Source: an uncultured Pseudoteredinibacter sp.
Lineage (GTDB): Bacteria; Pseudomonadota; Gammaproteobacteria; Pseudomonadales; Cellvibrionaceae
DNA length: 64,000 nucleotides
Reading direction: 5' to 3'
Assembly (NCBI RefSeq): GCF_947502065.1
Contig: NZ_CANMYE010000007.1
Coordinates: 62,001 to 126,000, forward strand
The notes below the pieces were generated by a model. That model was not told the DNA's origin, ran no database searches, and saw only the letters and a program-made list of their open reading frames with translations. Shown here one piece after another: positions 43,353 to 51,495 of the stretch. Position numbers and translations under genes: made by a program. The stretch's first letter is position 1, and every line of letters begins with the position of its first letter.

Positions 43353-44630
43353 ATGTCTGACTCATTGTCACAAGCAAACCGTCAAGCTCGCACAGATTAT
43401 GATGCGTTGATTATTGGTGCGGGTATTATCGGAGCGGCAACGGCTTGGCGCCTACAGCAATTGCGCCCGGATTGGCGTATCGCCATCATTGAAAAAGAAC
43501 AAAGCTACGCGCAACATCAAACCGGGCGTAACTCCGGTGTTATACATGCTGGCGTCTACTATGCTCCTGGCAGTCTTAAAGCCAAGCTGTGTGTAGAAGG
43601 TAACCAGCGCACAAAAGCATTTTGCAAAGAGCACCGTATAGCCTTTGAGGAGTGTGGCAAGTTGCTAGTGGCCAGCAATGAACAAGAATTAAAAGGCTTA
43701 GATCAGCTCAAGCTGCGGGCTCGTCAAAATGGTTTAGAGGTGGAGTCACAAAGCGCGCAACAACTAAAGCAGCGAGAGCCCAATATCGCAGGTCTCGGTG
43801 CCTTGTGGGTTCCTGCAAGTGGCATTGTGGATTACGCTGAAATTTGTCGTGAGCTATTGAGGCAATTCGTCGAGGCCGGTGGCGAAATTTATTATGGCCA
43901 TGAACTTAAGCAGCTGCGCGAAAGAGACGGTGAGGTACAGCTGCAATGTACACCAAAGCAATCTAGTACTCATACCGCTACTCAAAAGCAGCCACAGACA
44001 TTTTATTGCAAACAGCTAATCGCTTGCGCGGGTATCCAAAGCGATCGCCTTGTTAAATCCTTAGGCTTGAGTGTAGATTTTCAGATGATGCCTTTTCGTG
44101 GCGAATATTTTCAGTTGCCCAGCAAGCACAACAGCATTATCAATCACCTAATCTACCCTATACCCGATCCGACTATGCCATTTTTGGGGGTGCACCTTAC
44201 TAGGATGATCGACGGCTCAGTTACAGTTGGCCCAAATGCGGTGTTGGCCATGGGTAGAGAGGCCTATAAGAAAAGCCAGTTCTCTATGGTCGATGTACAG
44301 CAGATGGCTGCTGAGCCTGGCAGCTATCGTCTATTGGGGCGCTTTTGGAAGGCAGGTCTAGGGGAGCTTCGCGATAGCATATTCAAGCACTCCTATCTTA
44401 AAAGAGTGCAAAGCTACTGCCCAAGTTTAAAAGTATCGGACTTATTGCCATATAAAGCGGGTATCCGGGCCCAGGCTGTCGATAAGCAAGGCAATATGAT
44501 TGATGATTTTCTTTTTGCCCAGAGTGAGCAGTGTTTGATTGTCTGTAATGCGCCCTCTCCCGCAGCAACCTCGGCCTTGCCAATTGCCGATCATATTATC
44601 GCTAAGCTCAATCTTAATGCGCCTATTTGA
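43353..44630 (+). CDS. lhgO: L-2-hydroxyglutarate oxidase/dehydrogenase
   Basis: 425 residues. FAD-binding Rossmann start ALIIGAGIIGAATAWRL, then HQTGRNSGVIHAGVYYAPGSLKA, which is diagnostic of LhgO/YgaF. Later blocks include FRGEYFQL and the PYKAGIRAQ end. It oxidises L-2-hydroxyglutarate to 2-oxoglutarate and passes electrons to quinone or oxygen. Stands alone 60 bp after the dipeptidase gene; the usual partner csiD is absent here. Confidence 0.93.
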   Translation: MSDSLSQANRQARTDYDALIIGAGIIGAATAWRLQQLRPDWRIAIIEKEQSYAQHQTGRNSGVIHAGVYYAPGSLKAKLCVEGNQRTKAFCKEHRIAFEECGKLLVASNEQELKGLDQLKLRARQNGLEVESQSAQQLKQREPNIAGLGALWVPASGIVDYAEICRELLRQFVEAGGEIYYGHELKQLRERDGEVQLQCTPKQSSTHTATQKQPQTFYCKQLIACAGIQSDRLVKSLGLSVDFQMMPFRGEYFQLPSKHNSIINHLIYPIPDPTMPFLGVHLTRMIDGSVTVGPNAVLAMGREAYKKSQFSMVDVQQMAAEPGSYRLLGRFWKAGLGELRDSIFKHSYLKRVQSYCPSLKVSDLLPYKAGIRAQAVDKQGNMIDDFLFAQSEQCLIVCNAPSPAATSALPIADHIIAKLNLNAPI

Positions 44631-44744
44631 GCTAGGAGTTGGTTAAAATAACATCGCTTTTGGGCCCTCTTTCTGATACTGTGCGCGCCCCTTAAAATGG
44701 GCAAATCTAATACTTTGCCTACAAGCCCGAGCCTGAGATAGAAC

Positions 44745-46142
44745 ATGAGCCAAGAATTTAAGCAACTTGACCTTCACCCAGAACTGCTGGAAAACCTCGA
44801 TAGCCTTGGCTATCAGCAGATGACGGATATCCAGGCGGAATGCTTGCCTTTGGCGCTAGCGGGCGAAGATCTTATCGCCCAAGCAAAAACCGGGAGCGGT
44901 AAAACGGCGGCTTTTGCTTTGGCCTTGTTGCAGCGCCTGAATGTAAAACGCTTTCGTATTCAGAGCTTGGTACTATGCCCCACCCGCGAGCTGGCCGATC
45001 AAGTAGCCAAAGAAATTCGCCGCTTAGCGCGCAGAATTCACAATATTAAGGTGCTAACTTTGTGTGGTGGCATGCCAATTGGCCCGCAAATAGGCTCCTT
45101 GGAACATGGGGCTCACATCGTGGTGGGCACGCCGGGGCGCATTCAAGATCACCTTCGCAAAGGCACTATGGATCTTAGCAATATTCACAGCTTGGTCTTA
45201 GATGAGGCGGATCGTATGCTGGATATGGGTTTTGCCGATGCCATTGCAGCTATTTTGTCCCAATGCCCGAAAGAGCGACAAACACAGCTTTATTCCGCTA
45301 CCTACCCTGAAGGTATAGAAGCGATTAGCCGTCAGTATCAGCGCTCACCTAAACGCGTTACGGTGAGTCGCACCCATAGTGAATCCAATATTAGCCAGCA
45401 GGCTTATGCCGTTGAAGGTGGCGAGCTAGAAAAGCAGGAGCTTTGTAATCAACTGCTTGCCCAGCACCAGCCAAGCTCCTGTGTGATCTTTTGTGCCACA
45501 AAAAAGCAAACGGTTGAAATCGCACAAAGCTTAAATGATCAAGGCTGGTTTAGCTTGGCGCTACATGGTGATATGGAACAGCGCGAGCGAGATTTGAGCT
45601 TACTGCGCTTTGCCAATGGCAGTGCCACGGTATTGGTGGCAACAGACGTTGCGGCCAGGGGCTTAGATGTAGACACCGTCGAGTTAGTGATTAACTACGA
45701 TCTACCCCGTGACGCCGAAGTTTATGTGCATCGCATTGGTCGCACCGGCCGCGCTGGACGTAGCGGTGCTGCCGCAAGCTTGGTGAACGACAAGCAACGT
45801 CGTGCCTTTGCGGATATCGAGGCCTACTTAAATAAAGAAATCGAATGGTCTGAGCCTCCACGCATAGACGATATTAACTCCATCGATCAGCGCCCAAAAA
45901 TGATAACCATTGGTTTGGATGCCGGTAAAAAGAACAAGCTTCGCCCCGGAGATATTTTGGGTGCTTTAACCGGCGAGGCGGGCATCGAGGGCAAATATGT
46001 TGGGAAGATTAATGTCCTTCAATTTCACGCCTATGTTGCCGTCGCCCGCGCGGTGGCGAACAAGGCCTTAAAGCAGTTGCAGGAAGGTAAGATAAAAGGC
46101 CGCAAGATCAAGGTGCGGAAGATCAGCCGCCCCAATGTCTAA
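44745..46142 (+). CDS. dbpA: ATP-dependent RNA helicase DbpA
   Basis: 465 residues. DEAD-box motifs in order: Q-motif region (QQMTDIQAECLPLAL), I AKTGSGKT, Ia PTRELADQ, II DEADR, III SAT, V ATDVAARGLD, VI HRIGRTGRAGR. The last ~75 residues (PKMITIGLDAGKKNKLRPGDILGAL...KIRKISRPNV) form the DbpA RNA-binding domain that recognises 23S rRNA hairpin 92. Acts in late 50S assembly. Confidence 0.96.
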   Translation: MSQEFKQLDLHPELLENLDSLGYQQMTDIQAECLPLALAGEDLIAQAKTGSGKTAAFALALLQRLNVKRFRIQSLVLCPTRELADQVAKEIRRLARRIHNIKVLTLCGGMPIGPQIGSLEHGAHIVVGTPGRIQDHLRKGTMDLSNIHSLVLDEADRMLDMGFADAIAAILSQCPKERQTQLYSATYPEGIEAISRQYQRSPKRVTVSRTHSESNISQQAYAVEGGELEKQELCNQLLAQHQPSSCVIFCATKKQTVEIAQSLNDQGWFSLALHGDMEQRERDLSLLRFANGSATVLVATDVAARGLDVDTVELVINYDLPRDAEVYVHRIGRTGRAGRSGAAASLVNDKQRRAFADIEAYLNKEIEWSEPPRIDDINSIDQRPKMITIGLDAGKKNKLRPGDILGALTGEAGIEGKYVGKINVLQFHAYVAVARAVANKALKQLQEGKIKGRKIKVRKISRPNV

Positions 46143-46194
46143 GCTATTTCGAATAGTGCTTAGAGTGAAATCGATTTAAGAGTAGAGACTGACT

Positions 46195-46473
46195 ATGCCA
46201 ACAGCATGCGCACGCCATATACTGCTAAAAACAGAAGCTGAAGCTCAAAAGATCAAAAAGCTCCTGGCGCAGGGTAAAGACTTTGCTCAACTTGCCAAAA
46301 AGCACTCGAGTTGTCCATCCGCTAAAAAGGGCGGCAACTTGGGTGAGTTTCAAAAAGGCCAGATGGTAAAAGCCTTTGATGATGTGGTATTCAAAAAGCC
46401 TATTCTTACCGTGCATGGCCCAGTTAAAACCAAATTCGGCTTTCATTTGATTGAAACAATTTATCGAGATTAA
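46195..46473 (+). CDS. ppiC: Parvulin peptidyl-prolyl isomerase
   Basis: 92 residues, single parvulin domain with no signal peptide: ACARHILLKTEAEAQKIK, CPSAKKGGNLGEFQKGQM, and TKFGFHLIETIYRD. Matches cytoplasmic PpiC in length and landmarks. Ends 9 bases before the next GNAT gene, so the two are probably co-transcribed. Confidence 0.95.
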   Translation: MPTACARHILLKTEAEAQKIKKLLAQGKDFAQLAKKHSSCPSAKKGGNLGEFQKGQMVKAFDDVVFKKPILTVHGPVKTKFGFHLIETIYRD

Positions 46474-46482
46474 TCTGTCATA

Positions 46483-46968
46483 ATGACCACAGAAATAAGA
46501 CTTGCTGATTATTTAAATACTAAGGACGCGGATGCGCTTAGTATGCTACTTAATGCTTATGCTACGGACCCAATGGGTGGTGGTGAGCCCCTCAGCCTAG
46601 AGGTGCAAAAGAGCCTAGCCTCCAAATTGGCAGAGATTGAGGGTGCATTTTCAGTTCTCGCTTGGGTTGATGATAAGCCTGCAGGTTTGATCAATTGCTT
46701 TATGGCCTTTTCTACCTTTAAGTGTAAGCCCATCGTGAATATTCATGATGTTGCGGTAATGTCGGAGTTTCGCGGTTTGGGCGTAAGCCGCTTGATGATG
46801 GCAAAGGTAGAAGAGATAGCTCGTGAGCGAGGCTGCTGTAAGCTTACCTTAGAGGTGCTAGAAGGGAATACTCTGGCCCAAGCAGCTTATCGTAATTACG
46901 GTTTTAGTGGTTATGAGCTTGATGAAGCCAATGGCAAAGCATTGTTTTGGGAAATGCCTTTGAGCTAA
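46483..46968 (+). CDS. GNAT acetyltransferase
   Basis: 161 residues. The acetyl-CoA-binding motif is at VAVMSEFRGLGVSRLMMAKVEEIA, followed by LTLEVLEGNTLAQAAYRNYGF. Of the N-acetyltransferase type acting on amines or amino groups; substrate not predictable. A 194-bp spacer without recognised features follows. Confidence 0.88.
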   Translation: MTTEIRLADYLNTKDADALSMLLNAYATDPMGGGEPLSLEVQKSLASKLAEIEGAFSVLAWVDDKPAGLINCFMAFSTFKCKPIVNIHDVAVMSEFRGLGVSRLMMAKVEEIARERGCCKLTLEVLEGNTLAQAAYRNYGFSGYELDEANGKALFWEMPLS

Positions 46969-47162
46969 TTGGCTATTCCAATAACACAAACAGACATCAT
47001 AATAGAAAAGGCTGTGGCATTTTAAAATCCAGAAGCATATTTTAAAAATCGTTTCATAATAATCAGCGTAGTTTAGTACGCCCCGGTGGCCGTGATTACC
47101 ATAGGACTTATTCATAGCTCAGTCTTATGGCAAATCAACAGGGCGAGTCAAAAGGACTAACA

Positions 47163-47792
47163 ATGGACAGACGATTCTTCTTGCAAGCCCTCACGATGTT
47201 GGGAGGGAGTTATGCTACAGCGGCTATAGCCGGATTCGCAGACAGCTCTCAGGCGGCTGCCAAGCCTTTGGCGATAGGCCCATCCATTGACGAGCTTCCC
47301 TCTGATTTGTTCTCTGAGCAAGATCGCAAAGAGCTATCAGCTATGGCTGAAGTGATTATCCCTCGAACTGAAAGCCCTGGCGCGATTGATGCTGGGGTTC
47401 CCAGATTCATAGAGTATATGGTGCAGAATTGGCTCAATGAAGCGGAGCAACACGTTTTTCTGGAAGGCTTTCGCGCAACACAAAAGCACTGTTTAACTGA
47501 GTTTTCCAAAAGTTTTTCTGAGTTGAATTCAGATCAACAATTGGCAATCTTGGAGGGTTTGGAAGACAAGGCCAGCGATTCACCCTGGTATGATTTTGCC
47601 AATGTCCAGCGCCAGTACATTGAGGATGCGCCGTTTATTTGTCAGCTAAAAGAGCTGACTATCTTTGGCTTTTACTCTTCAGAGCTTGGTGCAAAGCAAG
47701 TTCTGCGGCACGATCCTATGCCGATGCAGTTCGATGGCGAGTTTGCTCTGGGCGAGGAAGACAGCAGTTGGTCGATGATTAGGACTATGTGA
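47163..47792 (+). CDS. Gluconate 2-dehydrogenase subunit 3 family protein
   Basis: 209 residues from the ATG at 47163 (AAAGGA upstream; frame opens at 47127). MDRRFFLQALTMLGG is a twin-arginine-like signal. The rest (LSAMAEVIIPRTESPGAIDAGVPRFIEYMVQNWL, FYSSELGAKQVLRHDPMP) matches the small gamma subunit family. This subunit escorts and Tat-exports the FAD subunit in dehydrogenases of this type. The GMC oxidoreductase follows 78 bp downstream. Confidence 0.9.
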   Translation: MDRRFFLQALTMLGGSYATAAIAGFADSSQAAAKPLAIGPSIDELPSDLFSEQDRKELSAMAEVIIPRTESPGAIDAGVPRFIEYMVQNWLNEAEQHVFLEGFRATQKHCLTEFSKSFSELNSDQQLAILEGLEDKASDSPWYDFANVQRQYIEDAPFICQLKELTIFGFYSSELGAKQVLRHDPMPMQFDGEFALGEEDSSWSMIRTM

Positions 47793-47870
47793 TTACTCGA
47801 AGTGTGATGCCAATTACAAGTAGCTAGAGCAAAGAATAACAAGAGCGAAAAGCACAATACGGGAATAGCG

Positions 47871-49565
47871 GTGCAAGAGAATAATAAAAAATATGATGCT
47901 ATCGTCATCGGTTCTGGAATTTCAGGTGGCTGGGCGGCCAAAGAATTGTGTGAAAAAGGCTTAAAGGTCCTTGTTCTAGAGCGTGGCCGTGATATACAGC
48001 ATGGCGTGGACTATCTTGGTGAGCACGCCCCCCCTTGGAAAATCCCCTTCGCCAACAAGGCGGATCGTAAGCGTGATGTAGACGATTACCCTATTCAAAG
48101 CCAATGTTACGCTTTTGATGCGGCCACCAAAGCTTTTTTTACCAAGGATAGCGAAACGCCTTATCAGCAGGATGGCGATAAGCCTTATCACTGGATTAGG
48201 GCAAACGGTGTCGGTGGCCGATCGTTAATTTGGGGGCGGCAAACTTATCGTTGGAGTGAATTCGACTTTAAAGCCAATACAGTAGATGGCCATGGCTGTG
48301 AGTGGCCGATTGCCTATGATGATTTAAAAGATTGGTATAGCTATGTAGAAAAATTTGTCGGTATCTCGGGTGCTAAAGAAGGCTTGCCAGAATTACCTGA
48401 TAGCGAATTTCTGCCAGCAATGGATATGTACGCCCTTGAAAAAACCATCAAGGGTCGGCTCAATAAGTATATGCCCGAAGTGACTATGACGATGGGTCGC
48501 ACAGCCATACTTACTGAAAACCACAATGGTCGAGCGGCTTGCCATTATTGCGGGCCCTGTCCCAGAGGTTGTTCAACAGGCAGCTATTTTAGTAGCCAAA
48601 GTTCCACTTTGCCAGCAGCACGGGCCACTGGGAATTTAGAGCTTCGCCCAAACAGCGTTGTCGAAAAGCTCATTTATGATTCAAGTAGTAATCGAGTCAC
48701 GGCGGTACAAATCATCGATGCTAATAGCAAAGAGCGTCTAAGTTTTTCGGCCGATCTCGTATTCTTATGTGCTTCCACATTGGCCAGTACTCAGATTTTA
48801 TTGAATTCCAAGTCGGAGCAGTTTCCTAACGGCTTGGCCAATAGTAGCGGTACTTTAGGTCGCTATTTGATGGATCATTTTAAGATGCAGCATGTGGCGG
48901 TATTTGCCGATAATCTCGATCACTATTATAAGGGCTTTCGCCCAACCGGGACCTATATACCACGCTTCAAAAATCTACCTGGAAAAGAGCAAACGGATTA
49001 CTTGCGTGGCTTTGGTTTACAGGCTGATCCAGTTCGGCCTGATTGGCGCTTCCACTTTAATCAAAAGGGCTTTGGCAAAAGCCTCAAAGATAACTTGCGT
49101 AAGCCTGCACCTTATTGGGTTTGGGTGTTGGGTGCTTTTGGGGAATGCCTTCCAAATGCTAACAATCGAGTCGAGCTCGATGAAAGCAAGCGCGATGAGT
49201 TTGGGATTCCCCAAATCAAAGTGTCAATGAGCTTCGGTGAGAATGAGCATCAGATGGCTGAAGATATTATAAAAAGTAGTGACAAAATATTTAAAGCGGC
49301 CGGTGCAGTCTATATAGAGACTACAGAAAAACTGAGTGTACCTGGCAGCTCGATTCACGAGATGGGTACTGCAAGAATGGGCAAGGATCCAAAAACATCG
49401 GTGCTGAATGCTTGGAATCAGAGCCATGATGTGCCCAACTTATTCGTAACGGATGGGGCCTGTATGGCGTCTAGCTCTTGTGTAAATCCATCGTTAACTT
49501 ATATGGCGCTTACTGCGCGAGCCTGCGACTATGCCGTATCGCAATGGCAGCAGGGTAATATTTAG
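47871..49565 (+). CDS. GMC oxidoreductase, FAD subunit of a sugar/polyol dehydrogenase
   Basis: 564 residues from a GTG at 47871. FAD motif AIVIGSGISGGWAAKELCEKG at the N-terminus; a Cys-rich motif CHYCGPCPRGC near residue 225 resembles that of FAD glucose/gluconate dehydrogenases that carry an Fe-S centre. The C-terminus has the GMC catalytic region (GSSIHEMGTARMG, VTDGACMASSSCVNPSLTYMALTARACDYA). With its subunit-3 partner it should oxidise a sugar or sugar acid in the periplasm. A cytochrome c subunit is missing from the locus. Confidence 0.92.
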   Translation: MQENNKKYDAIVIGSGISGGWAAKELCEKGLKVLVLERGRDIQHGVDYLGEHAPPWKIPFANKADRKRDVDDYPIQSQCYAFDAATKAFFTKDSETPYQQDGDKPYHWIRANGVGGRSLIWGRQTYRWSEFDFKANTVDGHGCEWPIAYDDLKDWYSYVEKFVGISGAKEGLPELPDSEFLPAMDMYALEKTIKGRLNKYMPEVTMTMGRTAILTENHNGRAACHYCGPCPRGCSTGSYFSSQSSTLPAARATGNLELRPNSVVEKLIYDSSSNRVTAVQIIDANSKERLSFSADLVFLCASTLASTQILLNSKSEQFPNGLANSSGTLGRYLMDHFKMQHVAVFADNLDHYYKGFRPTGTYIPRFKNLPGKEQTDYLRGFGLQADPVRPDWRFHFNQKGFGKSLKDNLRKPAPYWVWVLGAFGECLPNANNRVELDESKRDEFGIPQIKVSMSFGENEHQMAEDIIKSSDKIFKAAGAVYIETTEKLSVPGSSIHEMGTARMGKDPKTSVLNAWNQSHDVPNLFVTDGACMASSSCVNPSLTYMALTARACDYAVSQWQQGNI

Positions 49566-49584
49566 ATCTTATTAGGAAAGGACA

Positions 49585-50415
49585 ATGGCTAAGATTTTAC
49601 GCACAACGCTGCTTTTTACCGCAATAGCAGTTTTCGCGATTGCAGGCTATGTGGTTTATCAGATGTGGCGCTATGAGCTCTTCAAGGCGCCTGTTTATGA
49701 GGAAGTTCCACCTACCCTGCCAGTAATGTCGGGTGGAAGCAAAGTATTGGTGTTTTCGAAAACCAATAGCTTTCGACATATAGAGGCGATCCCAGCTGTA
49801 GAATCTCTGTTTAAAAACTTCGCGGATAAACATGATTGGAGTCTTTTTATCACAGAAAATGGAGCGATACACCAGGCTGATTTATTGGATAAATTTGATT
49901 TAGTTGTTTGGAATAATGTCACCGGCGATGTGTTGACAGAGGAGCAACGTGAAGCTTTAAAAAATCATATGGACGGTGGCGGCAGCTTCCTTGCGCTACA
50001 TGGTACTGGCGGTAATGAACATTACGATTGGTCTTGGTTTCCTAAGCATTTGATAAAAGCTCAGTTTATAGGGCACCCAATGTTCCCGCAGTTTAGAGAC
50101 GGCACCTTAACAATCGAAGATAGAAGTCATTTCGTAACTAAGCATTTTTCGGCAAGCAAAGCTTGGCATGAAGAATGGTATAGCTTTGATAAAAGCCCAA
50201 GAGACGAAGTAACAGTACTCATTAGTGTTGATGAGACAGAGTACGATGTGCCAGATTCTTTAAAAATGGGTAAGGATCACCCTTTGGTCTGGCATCACAA
50301 GGTTGGTAAGGGTACGGTGTTTTTCAGCGCGCTTGGCCACTTAGCGGAAGCCTATGAAGATGAAGAATATAAAACCTTATTAGAGCAAGCATCAATCTGG
50401 CTTTTGGATCAATAA
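49585..50415 (+). CDS. ThuA domain protein with N-terminal membrane anchor
   Basis: 276 residues. An N-terminal helix at about 7-27 (LLFTAIAVFAIAGYVVYQM) serves as signal anchor. The ThuA fold (amidotransferase-like) follows: VLVFSKTNSFRHIEAIPAVESL, FDLVVWNNVTGDVLT, GGGSFLALHGTGG and PLVWHHKVGKGTVFFSALGH. ThuA proteins appear in pathways for 3-keto sugars and disaccharides. It starts 19 bp after the GMC gene with AGGAAAGGA upstream, so it belongs to the same operon. Confidence 0.9.
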   Translation: MAKILRTTLLFTAIAVFAIAGYVVYQMWRYELFKAPVYEEVPPTLPVMSGGSKVLVFSKTNSFRHIEAIPAVESLFKNFADKHDWSLFITENGAIHQADLLDKFDLVVWNNVTGDVLTEEQREALKNHMDGGGSFLALHGTGGNEHYDWSWFPKHLIKAQFIGHPMFPQFRDGTLTIEDRSHFVTKHFSASKAWHEEWYSFDKSPRDEVTVLISVDETEYDVPDSLKMGKDHPLVWHHKVGKGTVFFSALGHLAEAYEDEEYKTLLEQASIWLLDQ

Positions 50416-50423
50416 AATTTCTA

Positions 50424-50445
50424 GGGCTAAGTACTTACTTAGCCC
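50424..50445. terminator. Hairpin at the end of the sugar-dehydrogenase-like operon
   Basis: GGGCTAAGT-ACTT-ACTTAGCCC, exact 9-bp arms, just past the ThuA stop and overlapping the last codons of a small minus-strand gene. May terminate both. Confidence 0.65.
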
Positions 50446-50696
50446 GCTTTATTGTGCTTCCACAGCCACAATGAAAATGTCAGAAAAAGGCCAGCTGCGA
50501 TTGCACTGAGCTCAAAATAATCCCACCTTGGATAATAAGCCGAAGCTGCCTTGATTGCAGCGTATAGATAATATAGTGGCTCAAAGCTCAAGCTGTGATA
50601 TAGATTCAATAATAGTGAGCTAGTCGAAGGTAATAGGAATAATAAAAACGAGCTCAAAAGAGCACCATATATTCCTGGTCGAACCCAATCTGTCAT
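50439..50696 (-). CDS. Small two-helix membrane protein
   Basis: 85 residues with hydrophobic segments at about 8-30 (IYGALLSSFLLFLLPSTSSLL) and 62-79 (LSAIAAGLFLTFSLWLW), separated by a Tyr-rich loop (EPLYYLYAAIKAASAYYPRW). No family recognised. It converges with the ThuA gene and stands alone. The membrane topology supports a real gene, but it could be lineage-specific. Confidence 0.6.
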   Translation of the reverse strand: MTDWVRPGIYGALLSSFLLFLLPSTSSLLLNLYHSLSFEPLYYLYAAIKAASAYYPRWDYFELSAIAAGLFLTFSLWLWKHNKAG

Positions 50697-50905
50697 AAAT
50701 CCCCCTTTTATTGCATAAGCAAATTTTACGCAGTTTAAGCCAGTTTGTCATAAATAATTCATGCATTGCCTAGGCAACATCATTCTTTTAACGCCCGTCT
50801 AATAAGCGTTGAAGTTATGGGTTTTTGTACTACACCTTAAGAAATAAGGTGCAGAGTAAAGTAAAAGCTCGGCCGATTGATTAGTTAGAAAAAGTGGACA
50901 CTGCA

Positions 50906-51472
50906 ATGGAATACTTTCCAATAATGCTTGAAGAAGACTTTGAGCAAACTTATCCAGAAATACACCGAGAAGTCTGCGAAGTCTTAGGTATGGGTTTTGT
51001 GCCCAATATCTTTCGTTGTTTAACCAATGTTAGTCCAGAGCTTGCATTGGCTTCTTGGGGAATGGTGAAAAATAACCTGTGCAGTGGTGAGCTTTCGCGA
51101 GTAAGTAAGGAAATTTTGTTTTCCTATATCGCGTTTAAACGAAATTGCCAGTATTGCCATGTGGCACATCATGCAATGGCTCTAAAGTTTGGGCATGATG
51201 ATCAGGGCATTATTGAAATTGTGAATGATATCAATACGGTTCGAAATCCCGTTCTTAAAAGCGTTCTTCAGTTTGCGGATATTTGCCTAGAAAAGGATTT
51301 TAACGCCACTGTCGACCACTATGAGGAATTGGAAGATATAGGATTAGAAAAAGAAGAAGTCATTGAATTAATCGGAATGGTGTCCTGTTCCCTCTATATG
51401 GTTAATCTAGCCGATAGCTTATCCGTAGATATTGACAAGCGCTTTACTGACTACACCGAAAATGCGGCCTAG
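50906..51472 (+). CDS. AhpD/carboxymuconolactone decarboxylase-like protein
   Basis: 188 residues from the ATG at 50906; a GTG at 50894 is an alternative. The AhpD-type redox motif is CQYCHVAHHAMAL (CxxC plus His) at about 90. The N-terminal GMGFVPNIFRCLTNVSPELALASWGM is typical of peroxidase-related CMD proteins. It probably has peroxidase or disulfide reductase activity. It ends 23 bp before an EAL phosphodiesterase gene, so the two are likely co-transcribed. Confidence 0.87.
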   Translation: MEYFPIMLEEDFEQTYPEIHREVCEVLGMGFVPNIFRCLTNVSPELALASWGMVKNNLCSGELSRVSKEILFSYIAFKRNCQYCHVAHHAMALKFGHDDQGIIEIVNDINTVRNPVLKSVLQFADICLEKDFNATVDHYEELEDIGLEKEEVIELIGMVSCSLYMVNLADSLSVDIDKRFTDYTENAA

Positions 51473-51495
51473 CATTAAGCTAGAAAGGTAATTCT

